This document shows, one piece after another, positions 18,392-28,900 of a stretch of DNA of 64,000 nucleotides. The stretch spans positions 1 through 64,000 of the forward strand of contig NZ_QWDC01000003.1 in NCBI RefSeq assembly GCF_003432115.1, given 5' to 3'. Each line of letters starts with the position of its first letter. Position 1 is the first letter of the stretch. The notes under the pieces are model-generated. The model searched no databases. It had not been told where the DNA came from and saw nothing but the letters and a program-made list of their open reading frames with translations. Source of the stretch: Mucilaginibacter conchicola. Lineage in GTDB: Bacteria > Bacteroidota > Bacteroidia > Sphingobacteriales > Sphingobacteriaceae. Both the position numbers and the translations under genes were made by a program.

Positions 18392-20011
18392 ATGAAAGTG
18401 TTGCTCCGGGTATTGTTTATATTGGTTTTGTTGTGTCCTGCTGTAGTGTTTGCTGAAGACTCTGATAGCCTGTTAACCGCTTTAAAGGCAGAAATAGGCC
18501 GCAAGAATATTTACGAAAATGCAAAGAAGCAAAGGATACAAGAGCTAAAAAGGCAACAGCACGCCATCCCGCGTACTGATTATGCGAAGCAATACAATAT
18601 TACCCTTAAACTTTACGAAGAATATAAAGCCTATCAGTATGATTCGGCTTATGTTTACGTGAACAAGCTGAAAGAGATAAGTGCCGCCATGAAAGATGTA
18701 AAGTTGATAAACTACAGCCAAACCAAGCTGGGCTTTATCCTGCTGTCATCGGGTATGTTTAAGGATGCATTTGAAGCTATGCACCAGGTAAACTCAAAGG
18801 CGCTTAATGATAGCATGCGTAAAGAGTACTATTTTATTATGCTGCGCTGCAACGGCGACCTGGCCAAATATAACAGCGACAGGTACTACAGCCCGGGTTA
18901 CACCCGTGCAAGTATTGCCTATACCGACTCTGCGCTTAGCGTCTCTAAACCGGGTTCGGCAGATTATATCTATTACTACGGCTTAAAGCTTATTAATGAG
19001 AACGATAACCTCAACGGATCAAAAGAGCTGAACAAACTGATGGCACCGGATGCACCTATATCTATGCACCTGCGCGCCATGATAGCCTGCTCTTTAGGTG
19101 TGGCCGATATAAACGAGGGTAAAAAAGAAGAGGGGATAGATATGTTGATGCACTCGGCAATTGCCGATATCAAATCATCCACCCGCGAAACGGTGGCCCT
19201 TTATACCCTGGCAGAACAGCTTTACAAAACCGGCAACGTAAAAGATGCCTACGAGTTTATACAAATAGCCAAGGCCGATGCCGATTTTTACGGTGCACGC
19301 CAGCGCAAGATCCAGATAGGCGCTATACTGCCCGTTTTGGCTGCTGAGGAACTGAACCATTCTGAAAACGAAAAGCGTACTATACTTATATATTTAGGCG
19401 CCATTACCGCCCTGGCATCACTGGTGATCATTTTTCTGGTGATGATATACAAGCAGTTGAACAAGCTTAAGCACAAGGAAAGCATCATTGAGCAACAAAA
19501 CATTCAGCTTAAAGGCGTTAATAACCAGTTGCTTGAGGATGCACGTATTAAAGAAGAGTATATTGGCCAGTTCTTTAAGATCATCTCGGGGTATATCCTC
19601 AACCTCGAAAAGTTGAAGATGTCTGTTGATACCAAACTCTCCATTAAAAAGTATGATGATATCAGGGCGATAATCAACGCGGTGAACATCAAAAAGGAGC
19701 GCGAAGTGCTATATCACAGCTTTGATCATATCTTCCTGAAGATATTCCCTAATTTTATAGCAGTGTTCAACTCACAGTTTGAAGAGAAAGACCAGATATG
19801 GCCCCATGAACACGAAGTGCTGAATACCGACCTGCGGATATTTGCCCTTATACGGATGGGCATAAACGATAACGAGACCATTGCCAAAATACTGGAGTAC
19901 TCTGTTAATACCATATATGTTTATAAAATGCGCATTAAAGCCAAGGCTAAAAATCCCGAGCTTTTTGAGCAGCGTATAATGGATATAAAGGCAGTTGACA
20001 CGGTTGAATAA
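18392..20011 (+). CDS. TPR-containing transmembrane regulator, DUF6377 type
   Basis: This 539-residue protein has a signal peptide ending VVFAED and a periplasmic helical region of TPR-like repeats to about 320. One transmembrane helix follows (about 330-352, TILIYLGAITALASLVIIFL), then a coiled coil. The C-terminal cytoplasmic domain ends in a LuxR-like helix-turn-helix (LIRMGINDNETIAKILEYS, VNTIYVYKMRIKAKA). This layout matches the DUF6377 regulators that sit directly upstream of SusC/SusD pairs in Bacteroidota. It is probably a one-component sensor of the imported glycan that controls the susC gene 460 bp downstream. Ligand and mechanism are inferred. Confidence 0.85.
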   Translation: MKVLLRVLFILVLLCPAVVFAEDSDSLLTALKAEIGRKNIYENAKKQRIQELKRQQHAIPRTDYAKQYNITLKLYEEYKAYQYDSAYVYVNKLKEISAAMKDVKLINYSQTKLGFILLSSGMFKDAFEAMHQVNSKALNDSMRKEYYFIMLRCNGDLAKYNSDRYYSPGYTRASIAYTDSALSVSKPGSADYIYYYGLKLINENDNLNGSKELNKLMAPDAPISMHLRAMIACSLGVADINEGKKEEGIDMLMHSAIADIKSSTRETVALYTLAEQLYKTGNVKDAYEFIQIAKADADFYGARQRKIQIGAILPVLAAEELNHSENEKRTILIYLGAITALASLVIIFLVMIYKQLNKLKHKESIIEQQNIQLKGVNNQLLEDARIKEEYIGQFFKIISGYILNLEKLKMSVDTKLSIKKYDDIRAIINAVNIKKEREVLYHSFDHIFLKIFPNFIAVFNSQFEEKDQIWPHEHEVLNTDLRIFALIRMGINDNETIAKILEYSVNTIYVYKMRIKAKAKNPELFEQRIMDIKAVDTVE

Positions 20012-20473
20012 AAGCCATGAGAAATTGTATCATTTGTGATACTTTAAGAACTATTTAAACCTGTTTTTTGATGTAAAAAAGGCTTAAAAGCCTTAAATTG
20101 ACTTATATTTTTAAGTGATTTTTAATTGTTAAGTATTTGATAATCAAAAAAATAGTATTTAAAAACTTTATATTTTTTTTGAAACGATATAAAGTAGTAG
20201 GGAATGCCGCGAAGGACGCACATCTTTGTATAGAGAAAAAGTGTTTTAATAAGTAAAAAGCTTTTAGCACATACTTTTTTCGCACGCTGCATAGCAGATT
20301 ATAAACCAATATAACCAATATAATTTTTAGAACTTATTAAGCCGGGCGTACCTGGCAGAACGTGAAATACCCCCGGTGCGACCGGTAAGTTTTGCGGTGT
20401 ATGATGTGAACTTTCAAGAGCAATCCGTATACAAAGAACTTTATATAACCAATTATTAATTAAACCACAAACT
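20012..20473. other. Long A/T-rich gap and susC leader
   Basis: This 462-bp gap holds no supported gene. Two small hairpins lie near its start (GTATCATTTGTGATAC and AAGGCTTAAAAGCCTT). A GC-rich block around 20341-20388 (GCCGGGCGTACCTGG, CCCCCGGTGCGACCGG) stands out in otherwise A/T-rich DNA and could fold as part of the susC leader RNA. I see no convincing promoter hexamers. Confidence 0.5.
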
Positions 20474-23392
20474 ATGCAATTTAAACACTTACTCACCTTA
20501 TGTTTTTTTGCTCTTACCTGTTTGTTTGTTCAGCCGTTGATGGCGCAGAACAAAACCGTTACAGGTAAGGTTTCAGATGCAAAAGACGGCTCAGCATTGC
20601 CGGGTGTATCCGTTGTTGTCAAAGGTTCGCAGGTTGGTACCAACACCGACGCGAACGGGCAATTCAAATTATCAGTACCTGCAAACGGTGCTACCCTGGT
20701 GTTCTCATTTGTGGGTTACACCCCTCAGGAAGTTGCTGCTACAGGCGGTGCTCCTGTAAACGTTTCATTACAATCTACCTCTACGGCACTTAGCGAAGTT
20801 GTTGTAGTAAGTGTGGGTTACGGTTCTCAACGTAAAAAGGACGTAACCGGTGCGGTTGAAAGCATTAGCTCAAAAGATTTCAACCAGGGCGCGGTTATTA
20901 ACCCATTAACCCAAATTCAGGGTAAAGTTGCGGGTGTTAATATCACCCAGCAAGGTGGTAACCCTAACAGCGAGGATGCCGGTATCTCTATCCGCGGGCA
21001 AACTTCTATCTCTGGTAACCAAAACCCTTTATTTGTAATTGATGGTGTTGCTACTACCGGTAACTCGCAGTTCCAAAACCTTTCTCCGGAAGATATCGAA
21101 TCTTATGACGTATTAAAAGATGCATCTGCAACTTCTATCTACGGTTCTCGTGGTGCAAACGGTGTTATTTTGGTAACTACTAAAAAAGGCCGTCAGGGTC
21201 GTGCACAAATTGATTATGCTGGTTTCGTAGGTATCTCTAATCAATCTAAATACTACGATCTTTTAAACGCAACTGAATATGCAAACGCTATTAAAGATAT
21301 CCCGGGCGTAGATCAAAGCAAGTATTTAAAAGGTGGTGATGTAGACTGGCAACGTGCTATAACCCGCACTGCACTTACGCATAACAATAACATTGCAGTA
21401 TCTGGCGGTGCAAATGGCTTTAGCTATCGTGGTTCGGTAAACTATTCTTTACAAGAAGGTACTATCAAAAACAATGGCAGGAAGCAATTGGGCTTTAGGT
21501 TCAATGCTGATCAAAAAGCGCTTAATGATAAATTAGTTTTATCATTAAACCTGTCAAATACTACGGTTTACCGCGATCAGCTTACCGATCGAGCGGTAAC
21601 AGAGCGTTACATTTTCAATACGCCACCTACTCAGCCAATTTATAATGCTGATGGTACTTACAATAACTCTTTTAAAGATTTTGACCTGGCTAACCCATTG
21701 TACCACTTGCTTGAAACTTACAACAAAGGTACAACTTACCAAACGTTAGGTAACTTCTCTGCTAATTACAACCTTTTGCCATCGTTAAAGATAGGTGCTA
21801 CCGGTATTTACATCCATGATAATACTTTAACGCATTATTTTCAGCCAACATTTACAAACGAAGGTAACCTGAATACAGCACGTCAGCAGAGCTATAACAA
21901 AACTTCGTACCAAAGCAATGCACACATTGATTACAATGAGTCGTTTGGTAAACACAATATATCTGCAACTGCAGTATATGAGTTTAATGATTTCCAGGAT
22001 GAGAGTTTTGAAGCACAAGGCTATAACTACCTTGTACCAGAGAACTTAGACAACGTTTTACAAGGTGGTGATGCATCAAGAAACAAGATCACATCTTCTA
22101 AAACCGAGTACAAGATCATCTCTTACCTGGCGCGTTTAAACTACAACTACGATAACAGGTTTTATTTAACAGCGTCTGTACGTCGTGATGGTTCTGATAA
22201 ATTTGGTAGAAACAGTCAGTATGGTACCTTCCCGGCTGTTAACGTAGCTTACCGTTTCAAAAAAGACCTGTTAAACAATGTTAGCTGGGTAGATGATATC
22301 AAATTACGTTTAGGTTACGGTAAAGTGGGTAACTCAAGCGCTTTGGATCCTTACCAAAACATTACCTTATATGGTGCCGGTCAGAAATATTTTGATGGTG
22401 GTAGCTCATTCCAATACCCTTCTACTTATACCTTCATACAAAACCCAAACAGCGACCTGCAATGGGAAGAACGTGTTGGTAGAAACATTGGTTTAGATTT
22501 CTCTTTATTTAACAACCGTTTATCGGGTGATATTAACTATTACAACGATAAAACAAACAAAATGCTTTACAGGTATCTTGTACCTACGCCACCGTTCTTT
22601 GTGGATAACATTTACGCAAACGTAGGTTCATTAACCAATAAAGGTTTAGAGATCGCCCTTACCGGCCAGGTAGTTAAAGGCACAAACTTTAGCTGGACCA
22701 TGAACGGACAGATAACCTTTAACAAAACCAAGATAACCAGCCTATCAGGCTCTTATAATGGCTTTAACTTGTCTTCAGACCAGATCATTAGTTCATCTGC
22801 ATCGGGCCGTGGTTTAAGTTCAGTATTTTTAACATACCTTAAACCGGGGTACCCTATTGATGTATTTTACCTGCAACATTTTGAAGGTGTAAATGATAAA
22901 GGCGAATCTCAGTTAAGTTCTGATTTCCGTTACATTGACCCTAACCCTAAGTTTAACTACGGTATAGGCAACACATTTAACTACAATAACTGGAGCTTAA
23001 GTTTCTTCTTCAGAGGTGTTTACGGTCAGAAAGTGTATAATAACCCGCAGCTTATTTTTACAACGTTATCTCGTTTACCGGATAATAACGTAACAAAGGA
23101 TGCGCTTACCAGCGGCAACACAGATGTACGTTCGTCTGATAGGTTCTTAGAAAATGCTTCTTACCTGCGTTTAGATAATGCTTCGTTGGGTTACACCTTT
23201 AAAAACATAAAAGGTATATCTAACCTTAGGCTTTACCTTGCCGGTAATAACATCTTTGTTATCACTAAATACAAAGGTTTAGACCCTGAGGTTGCACCGG
23301 TTTCTCACTACGTTGATGGTAACGTTGGTACTATACCATCATATCCTAAAACAAGGGCATTCGTATTAGGTGCTAACGTATCATTCAAATAA
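20474..23392 (+). CDS. SusC/RagA-type TonB-dependent outer membrane transporter
   Basis: This 972-residue protein has a signal peptide ending PLMAQN and an N-terminal carboxypeptidase-D-like domain (VTGKVSDAKDGSALPGVSVV). The TonB box/plug region follows (VVVSVGYGSQRKKDVTGAV, LFVIDGVATTGNSQFQNL, YDVLKDASATSIYGSRGANG), then a 22-strand-type barrel ending in an aromatic/lysine C-terminus (VSFK). SusC proteins import oligosaccharides through the outer membrane with a SusD lid. It is followed after 22 bp by susD and preceded by a DUF6377 regulator. The substrate, probably an alpha-glucan oligosaccharide, is inferred from GH31 and GH65. Confidence 0.96.
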   Translation: MQFKHLLTLCFFALTCLFVQPLMAQNKTVTGKVSDAKDGSALPGVSVVVKGSQVGTNTDANGQFKLSVPANGATLVFSFVGYTPQEVAATGGAPVNVSLQSTSTALSEVVVVSVGYGSQRKKDVTGAVESISSKDFNQGAVINPLTQIQGKVAGVNITQQGGNPNSEDAGISIRGQTSISGNQNPLFVIDGVATTGNSQFQNLSPEDIESYDVLKDASATSIYGSRGANGVILVTTKKGRQGRAQIDYAGFVGISNQSKYYDLLNATEYANAIKDIPGVDQSKYLKGGDVDWQRAITRTALTHNNNIAVSGGANGFSYRGSVNYSLQEGTIKNNGRKQLGFRFNADQKALNDKLVLSLNLSNTTVYRDQLTDRAVTERYIFNTPPTQPIYNADGTYNNSFKDFDLANPLYHLLETYNKGTTYQTLGNFSANYNLLPSLKIGATGIYIHDNTLTHYFQPTFTNEGNLNTARQQSYNKTSYQSNAHIDYNESFGKHNISATAVYEFNDFQDESFEAQGYNYLVPENLDNVLQGGDASRNKITSSKTEYKIISYLARLNYNYDNRFYLTASVRRDGSDKFGRNSQYGTFPAVNVAYRFKKDLLNNVSWVDDIKLRLGYGKVGNSSALDPYQNITLYGAGQKYFDGGSSFQYPSTYTFIQNPNSDLQWEERVGRNIGLDFSLFNNRLSGDINYYNDKTNKMLYRYLVPTPPFFVDNIYANVGSLTNKGLEIALTGQVVKGTNFSWTMNGQITFNKTKITSLSGSYNGFNLSSDQIISSSASGRGLSSVFLTYLKPGYPIDVFYLQHFEGVNDKGESQLSSDFRYIDPNPKFNYGIGNTFNYNNWSLSFFFRGVYGQKVYNNPQLIFTTLSRLPDNNVTKDALTSGNTDVRSSDRFLENASYLRLDNASLGYTFKNIKGISNLRLYLAGNNIFVITKYKGLDPEVAPVSHYVDGNVGTIPSYPKTRAFVLGANVSFK

Positions 23393-23414
23393 TACTGACA
23401 TAAATACAAAAAAG

Positions 23415-24971
23415 ATGAAAAAGAAATTATCATATATACTACCTGCTTTGTGCGCGGCGGCGGCAATAATCTCCGGCTGTACAAAGCTGGATAGCCCGGT
23501 TCACAACCAGGTATTGCCTGTAGACTACTTTAAAACGCCACAGCAGCTTAATGCGTTTGTAGCGCAAGCCTATACACCAATGACACAGATCCCGGCTAAT
23601 GCGGTGTTCCAAAACAACGAAGCATCAAGCGATGAGTTGGTAGTACCAACCAGGGGTAACGACTGGTTTGACGGTGGTAAATGGCAATCAATATGGTTAC
23701 ACACCTTTGACTACACTATTGATAATATTAACAATGGTTGGAAAGACCTGAGCAATGGTATTGGTAAATGTAACCTGGTATTAAGCACGCTGGCAACACT
23801 CCCTGATGCGCAAAAGCCTGCTAACTACGAAAAATCTATTGCCGAGATAAAAGTGCTTAGGGCATATTACTACTTCATGTTTATGGACATGTTTGGTAAC
23901 GTACCATTGGTAACCGACTTTAATACCGACCCTACCAAGATCACCCAGTCTACCCGTAAAGAAGTTTATGACTTTTTGGTTAAAGACATATTGGATAACG
24001 TTGAAAAACTTGATGAGCCTGCTACAGGTATGAACGCCTCTTATGGCCACATGACAAAATGGGGTGGCTACATGCTTTTGGCAAAACTATACCTTAATGC
24101 ACAGGTTTACACCGGCACTGCCGAATGGCAAAAAGCCAGTGATGCATTAGATAAAGTGATCAATTCTGGCAGATACTCGTTATCAAGTGATTTCTTATCA
24201 AATTTTGCTACATTAAACGAAGGCTCGCCAGAGAATATCTTTGTTGTGCCTTTTGATAACATCAATATTGGTGGTAACAGTATTGAGATGTACACGTTAA
24301 ATTATAACAACATTTACACTTATGATCTAACCAATACACCTTATAACGGTTTCTGTGCGCCACCTGCGTTTTTCAATAAATTTGCAGATAACGATGCCAG
24401 GAAAAAAATGTGGGCTTACGGCCAGCAGTACCGCTCTAACGGCGAATTGTTAAAAGACCAAAGCACCGGTGTTAATGTAATTTTAAACCCCGATTTTACC
24501 GACCTGAGCAACCCTGCTACTGCATTTAAATTTGCAGGTGCCCGTGGTATAAAATACGCTCCGCAGGCAGGCACCCAAGGCGATGTTAGCAACGATGGTG
24601 TAATATTCAGGTTTGGTGATGCTTTACTAATGAAAGCAGAAGCATTATTGCGCTTAGGACAAACAGGCCCTGCAGTTACGCTTGTAAATCAAGTAAGAAG
24701 CAGAGCAGGTTTAACTACTCCTTTAACAGCTGCACAGCTTACACCTCAACGTTTACTTGATGAGCGCGGCTTTGAAATGGCTTGGGAAGGATGGCGCCGT
24801 AACGACCTTATCAGGTTTGAGGTTGCTGACAACCTGCCATATTTCACCGGCGCAAGAGAGCCAAAGAAAACAGCAGATCCGGATAAACACACCTTTATTT
24901 ATCCGATCCCGCAACAGCAGTTGATCACCAACAACAAGTTGAAACAAAACCCAGGTTACCCGGGTAACTAA
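23415..24971 (+). CDS. SusD/RagB-type surface glycan-binding lipoprotein
   Basis: The start at 23415 is preferred to the ORF start at 23370 because it begins the lipoprotein signal (MKKKLSYILPALCAAAAIISGC) and lies just past the susC stop. The 518-residue protein is alpha-helical with TPR-like pairs (IAEIKVLRAYYYFMFMDMFG) and the conserved C-terminal block RLLDERGFEMAWEGWRRNDLIRF, shown here only in part. It forms the lid of the SusC transporter and binds glycans at the cell surface. A strong terminator directly follows. Confidence 0.96.
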   Translation: MKKKLSYILPALCAAAAIISGCTKLDSPVHNQVLPVDYFKTPQQLNAFVAQAYTPMTQIPANAVFQNNEASSDELVVPTRGNDWFDGGKWQSIWLHTFDYTIDNINNGWKDLSNGIGKCNLVLSTLATLPDAQKPANYEKSIAEIKVLRAYYYFMFMDMFGNVPLVTDFNTDPTKITQSTRKEVYDFLVKDILDNVEKLDEPATGMNASYGHMTKWGGYMLLAKLYLNAQVYTGTAEWQKASDALDKVINSGRYSLSSDFLSNFATLNEGSPENIFVVPFDNINIGGNSIEMYTLNYNNIYTYDLTNTPYNGFCAPPAFFNKFADNDARKKMWAYGQQYRSNGELLKDQSTGVNVILNPDFTDLSNPATAFKFAGARGIKYAPQAGTQGDVSNDGVIFRFGDALLMKAEALLRLGQTGPAVTLVNQVRSRAGLTTPLTAAQLTPQRLLDERGFEMAWEGWRRNDLIRFEVADNLPYFTGAREPKKTADPDKHTFIYPIPQQQLITNNKLKQNPGYPGN

Positions 24972-24987
24972 TACCAATTAGAAGTTA

Positions 24988-25035
24988 AACGTGCTATATT
25001 TAGTTTTAAACTAAACTATAGCACGTTTTCTTTTT
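24988..25035 (+). terminator. Strong terminator after susD
   Basis: ACGTGCTATATTTAGTTT pairs with AAACTAAACTATAGCACGT with one bulged base, followed by TTTTCTTTTT. It separates susCD from the downstream operon, so the latter is either read through or has its own promoter. Confidence 0.9.
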
Positions 25036-25057
25036 ATATCGTTTTCTATATTGCTAC

Positions 25058-25978
25058 ATGAAGAAATGGCTTATACCTGCGGGTATATTATTTTTGGCAG
25101 CCGCATTAGCCCTTATCCCTGTTGTACAAACCCGGCAACTAACCATCAATTCGTCATACTTTAACGTTTACCAGGGCCTGGCTAAAGCCCAAAACTGGGC
25201 TAAATGGTATCCTTATTTAAAAACGGAGCGTGCCAGCGTACAAGGTGATAGTGTAAATAATTTTAAGATCAAAGGTCGGTCGTCTAAAATTGAATTAAGA
25301 ACCATAGGTTTAGCAGCTTTTAATGTTAATATAACCGGTAACAAAGGGGCAGGTTCCTTTCAGTGTGTGGTAACTGCAAATCCGAAAATGAATGTTACGG
25401 ATATGATCATCAGCCGGCATTATAAATTATTAGGTTATCTACAGGCAATAGCCGGGGGCGATGGTGATGAAACTTTTATCGATGATCTTAAGAATTACCT
25501 TGAAGATCCGTTGTCTTATTACGGATTTGCAATGAAACTGCAAACTACTAAAGATCAGTTTTTGATTGTAAAAGATGGCAAGTATCTAACCGACAGCGTA
25601 TGTCCTGATAATATCGCAACGCTTAATTACCTTAAAAATGTTGCAGCTAAACTAAAGTTAAAAACGGGCGAGTTGCGTTTGCAGTATGTTTCTGCTATAA
25701 AAGATTCTACCAGTTTAATACTTGGCATCGCCATTCAAGGCGAAAGACATGCAGATAGCGCGGTGCAATACATGCAAATGCCCGGCAGTAAAGTGCTGGC
25801 GGGTACGTTTAAAGGTAAGTATAAAGACCGGCAACAGCTTTACCGCGCACTGTACCTTTACATGGCAGATCATAACATGCACCAGCAAACAAAACCCTAT
25901 GAAACATTTATAAATAACCAGTTACCGGCCAATGATGAAACTATTGTTGATATGCAGGTGATAGTTCCGTATGTTTAA
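25058..25978 (+). CDS. SRPBCC plus GyrI-like two-domain protein
   Basis: This 306-residue protein has an N-terminal hydrophobic anchor (about 4-23). An SRPBCC/polyketide-cyclase-like stretch follows (NVYQGLAKAQNWAKWYPYLK, with the GAGSFQCVVTANPKMNV beta strands), and then a C-terminal GyrI-like/AraC effector-binding domain (KVLAGTFKGKYKDRQQLYRALYL shortened here, and TIVDMQVIVPYV). Both folds bind small hydrophobic or cationic ligands, but no DNA-binding domain is present. It starts just after the susD terminator and is followed after 18 bp by the FG-GAP gene, suggesting one operon. Function in sugar use is not evident. Confidence 0.7.
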   Translation: MKKWLIPAGILFLAAALALIPVVQTRQLTINSSYFNVYQGLAKAQNWAKWYPYLKTERASVQGDSVNNFKIKGRSSKIELRTIGLAAFNVNITGNKGAGSFQCVVTANPKMNVTDMIISRHYKLLGYLQAIAGGDGDETFIDDLKNYLEDPLSYYGFAMKLQTTKDQFLIVKDGKYLTDSVCPDNIATLNYLKNVAAKLKLKTGELRLQYVSAIKDSTSLILGIAIQGERHADSAVQYMQMPGSKVLAGTFKGKYKDRQQLYRALYLYMADHNMHQQTKPYETFINNQLPANDETIVDMQVIVPYV

Positions 25979-25996
25979 AGAGTTATACCAATAAAA

Positions 25997-28900
25997 ATGT
26001 CTTTCAGAATACCGGTTAGTGCTTGTTTCACCCTGATTATTTGCCTTACTTTTTTTAGCGCCTGCAACCCTAAGAAAAGCAAGGTTAGTATATTTAAAAA
26101 GCTGCCCGCTGATGGCAGCAACGTAAAGTTTGTAAACAAAAACACCGAAGGCGCTTCGTTCAATATTCTCGATTACCTGTACTTCTACAATGGTGCGGGC
26201 GTAGCTTCTGCCGATTTTAATAACGACGGACTGGAAGACCTTTACTTCGTATCAAACGAAGGAGAGAATAAGCTCTATTTAAATAAAGGCAACCTTAAGT
26301 TTGAAGATGTTACCAAAAAAGCCGGCCTTGCAGGCACCGGTAGTTGGAAAACCGGCGTTACCGTGGTTGACATTAATGGCGATGGTTTTAAAGATATATA
26401 CGTATCAGTAGTAAGCGGCTATAAAGGGTTTACCGGTAAAAACCAATTGTACATCAACAATGGCGACATGACCTTTACCGAATCTGCTGCTAAATATGGG
26501 CTGGATTTTGAAGGTTTTTCTACACAAGCCTGTTTCTTTGATTATGATAAGGATGGCGACCTGGATATGTTCCTGCTTACTTCATCAGTGCATGATAACA
26601 ACTCTTATGGCGATGCCACCCAGCGTTTGGTAGTTGATAAAAAAGCGGGTGACCACCTCTTCAGAAACGATGGCGGCAGGTTTACTGACGTTACCGACGG
26701 CTCGGGCATCTACTCATCTGCCATCGGTTACGGCCTCGGCGTAAGTATAGGCGATCTTAATAACGACGGTTGGGATGATATCTACGTTAGTAACGATTTT
26801 TTTGAGCAGGATTATTACTACATCAACCAGCACAACGGCACTTTTAAAGAAGAGCTGAAAAGTGCTTTTGGCCATACCAGTCTTTACAGTATGGGTAACA
26901 CCATTGGCGATATAAATAAAGATGGCCACCTTGATGTGCTTAGCACCGATATGCTCCCCGGGGAGTTAGCGGCCCTTAAATCAACTGTAATGGGCGAATC
27001 GCTGGATATTAATAACCAGCAGGTGCTATCGGGCTATCATTATCAATACACAAAAAACTGCCTGCAGCTAAATGTGGGCAACGGCAAAAAGTTTGTGGAT
27101 ATAGGCCTGTATGCAGGTGTATCGGCTACAGACTGGACATGGTCGCCTATTATGCAGGATTTTGACATGGATGGGTACAAAGACCTGTTTTTTTCAAACG
27201 GGATAAAAAAGCGGTTGAATGATATCGATTACCTTAAATATCTTAACGACCCAAGTGTAGCCGGGGATTTTAAAACCAGCCGTTTTTTTGATAGCGAAAA
27301 AATAAACCTGATGCCAGGCGGTAAGGTACACAGCTACCTTTACCATGGTAATGATACACTGAAATTTGACGATATATCTGATGGTAACGATATGGTTGAT
27401 CCGTCCATGTCATCAGGTACCGTGGCTGTAGATCTGGATAACGATGGCGACCTTGAACTGGTAACCAACAACATGGATGAGCCCGCATTCATTTACCAAA
27501 ACATGACGATGGAGAATGCCAAAGAGGCCAAACCATCATACATAAAACTGAGCACCAAATACACCAAACAAAATCCCGATGCCATAGGTGCTAAATTTTT
27601 TGTACGCTCGCAAAAACAGGTAGATCACCAGGAGATACAAACCAGCACGGCCTACGCAAGCACCCAGCAAAGCAACCTGTTGTTCACTTTCCCAAAAGGG
27701 GATAAACCGGTAGAGATGCTGGTGATATGGCCCGATAACTCATACCAGTTGGTGAAAGATTTTACAACAGGTAAGAAATCTGTTATCGGGTACAAAAAAG
27801 AAAATACGCAAACAACCGCAGATATAGGAGTTGTGATAAACCAGTTTATCAGCAAGGATAAGCAGTTTACCTATGTTGATGTTAAGGCTGATACACTCGG
27901 CAGCGTTAAGCCATCCGAATCGCTTGATTTTAATCACTATGGCTTGCTGCCGCACGGCTACATGCCGCATGTACCCGCTATTGCAGTTGCCGATGCGAAC
28001 AATGATGGTATTGATGATATTTACGTTGGCGGCATAGCCGGCGAAGAGAAATACCTGCTGGCAGGCACCAGGGATGGCACTTTTATAAAAGTTGTGGTTG
28101 ATGCATTTGCGGCCTCAAAAGATCTGGCCGATGTTGATGCCCGCTGGCTGGACGTAAACGGCGACGGCCTGCAGGATATTGTGGTGCTAAGCACTGATAA
28201 CCCTTTTGTTGATGTGAGCAAACGCAAGCAGCCGAGGTTGTATATTAACAAAGGCAATTTCAAGTTCGAGGCGAAGGCCTTGCCGATGGTTACCGTGCAA
28301 CCTTCGGCCTTATTTACCTATGATTTTAATGGCGATGGCTTGCAAGATCTGTTATTAGTGAACGGAATAAACTTTGAAAATTACACTGCCGAAGCCGAAT
28401 CTGTAGTGTTGCTGAACACAAGAGGCGGCAATTTTACCTTAGCGCCAAAAGACGCCTACAAGGATATCACCTCAATAAAACACATCACCAGTGTTAACGC
28501 CGCTGATGTAAATGGCGATGGTAAACAGGATGTAGTGATCACTGCCGAGTGGCGGCCGGTGCAGATCTTCCTGAACGAGAATAAGAAGCTGGTTAAACAA
28601 GCCAATCCTGTTGTAGATGCACAAAAAGGCTGGTGGCAAAGCGCCATGGTAACGGATATTGACGGCGACGGCAAAGCCGACCTGCTGGCAGGCAACTGGG
28701 GACTTAATAACAAATACAACGTTAACCCGCAGCAGCCGCTGTATGCCTACAATACCGACCTGGATAAGAATGAAAAGAACGATTTGATCCTGTCTTATTT
28801 TTATCAGGGCAAGTACTATCCATTCAGGCCTAAGAATGATCTGGAGATGGAGCTGCCATTTATTAAAAAAGAGTTTTTGAGTTACCAGAAAATGGCCGAT

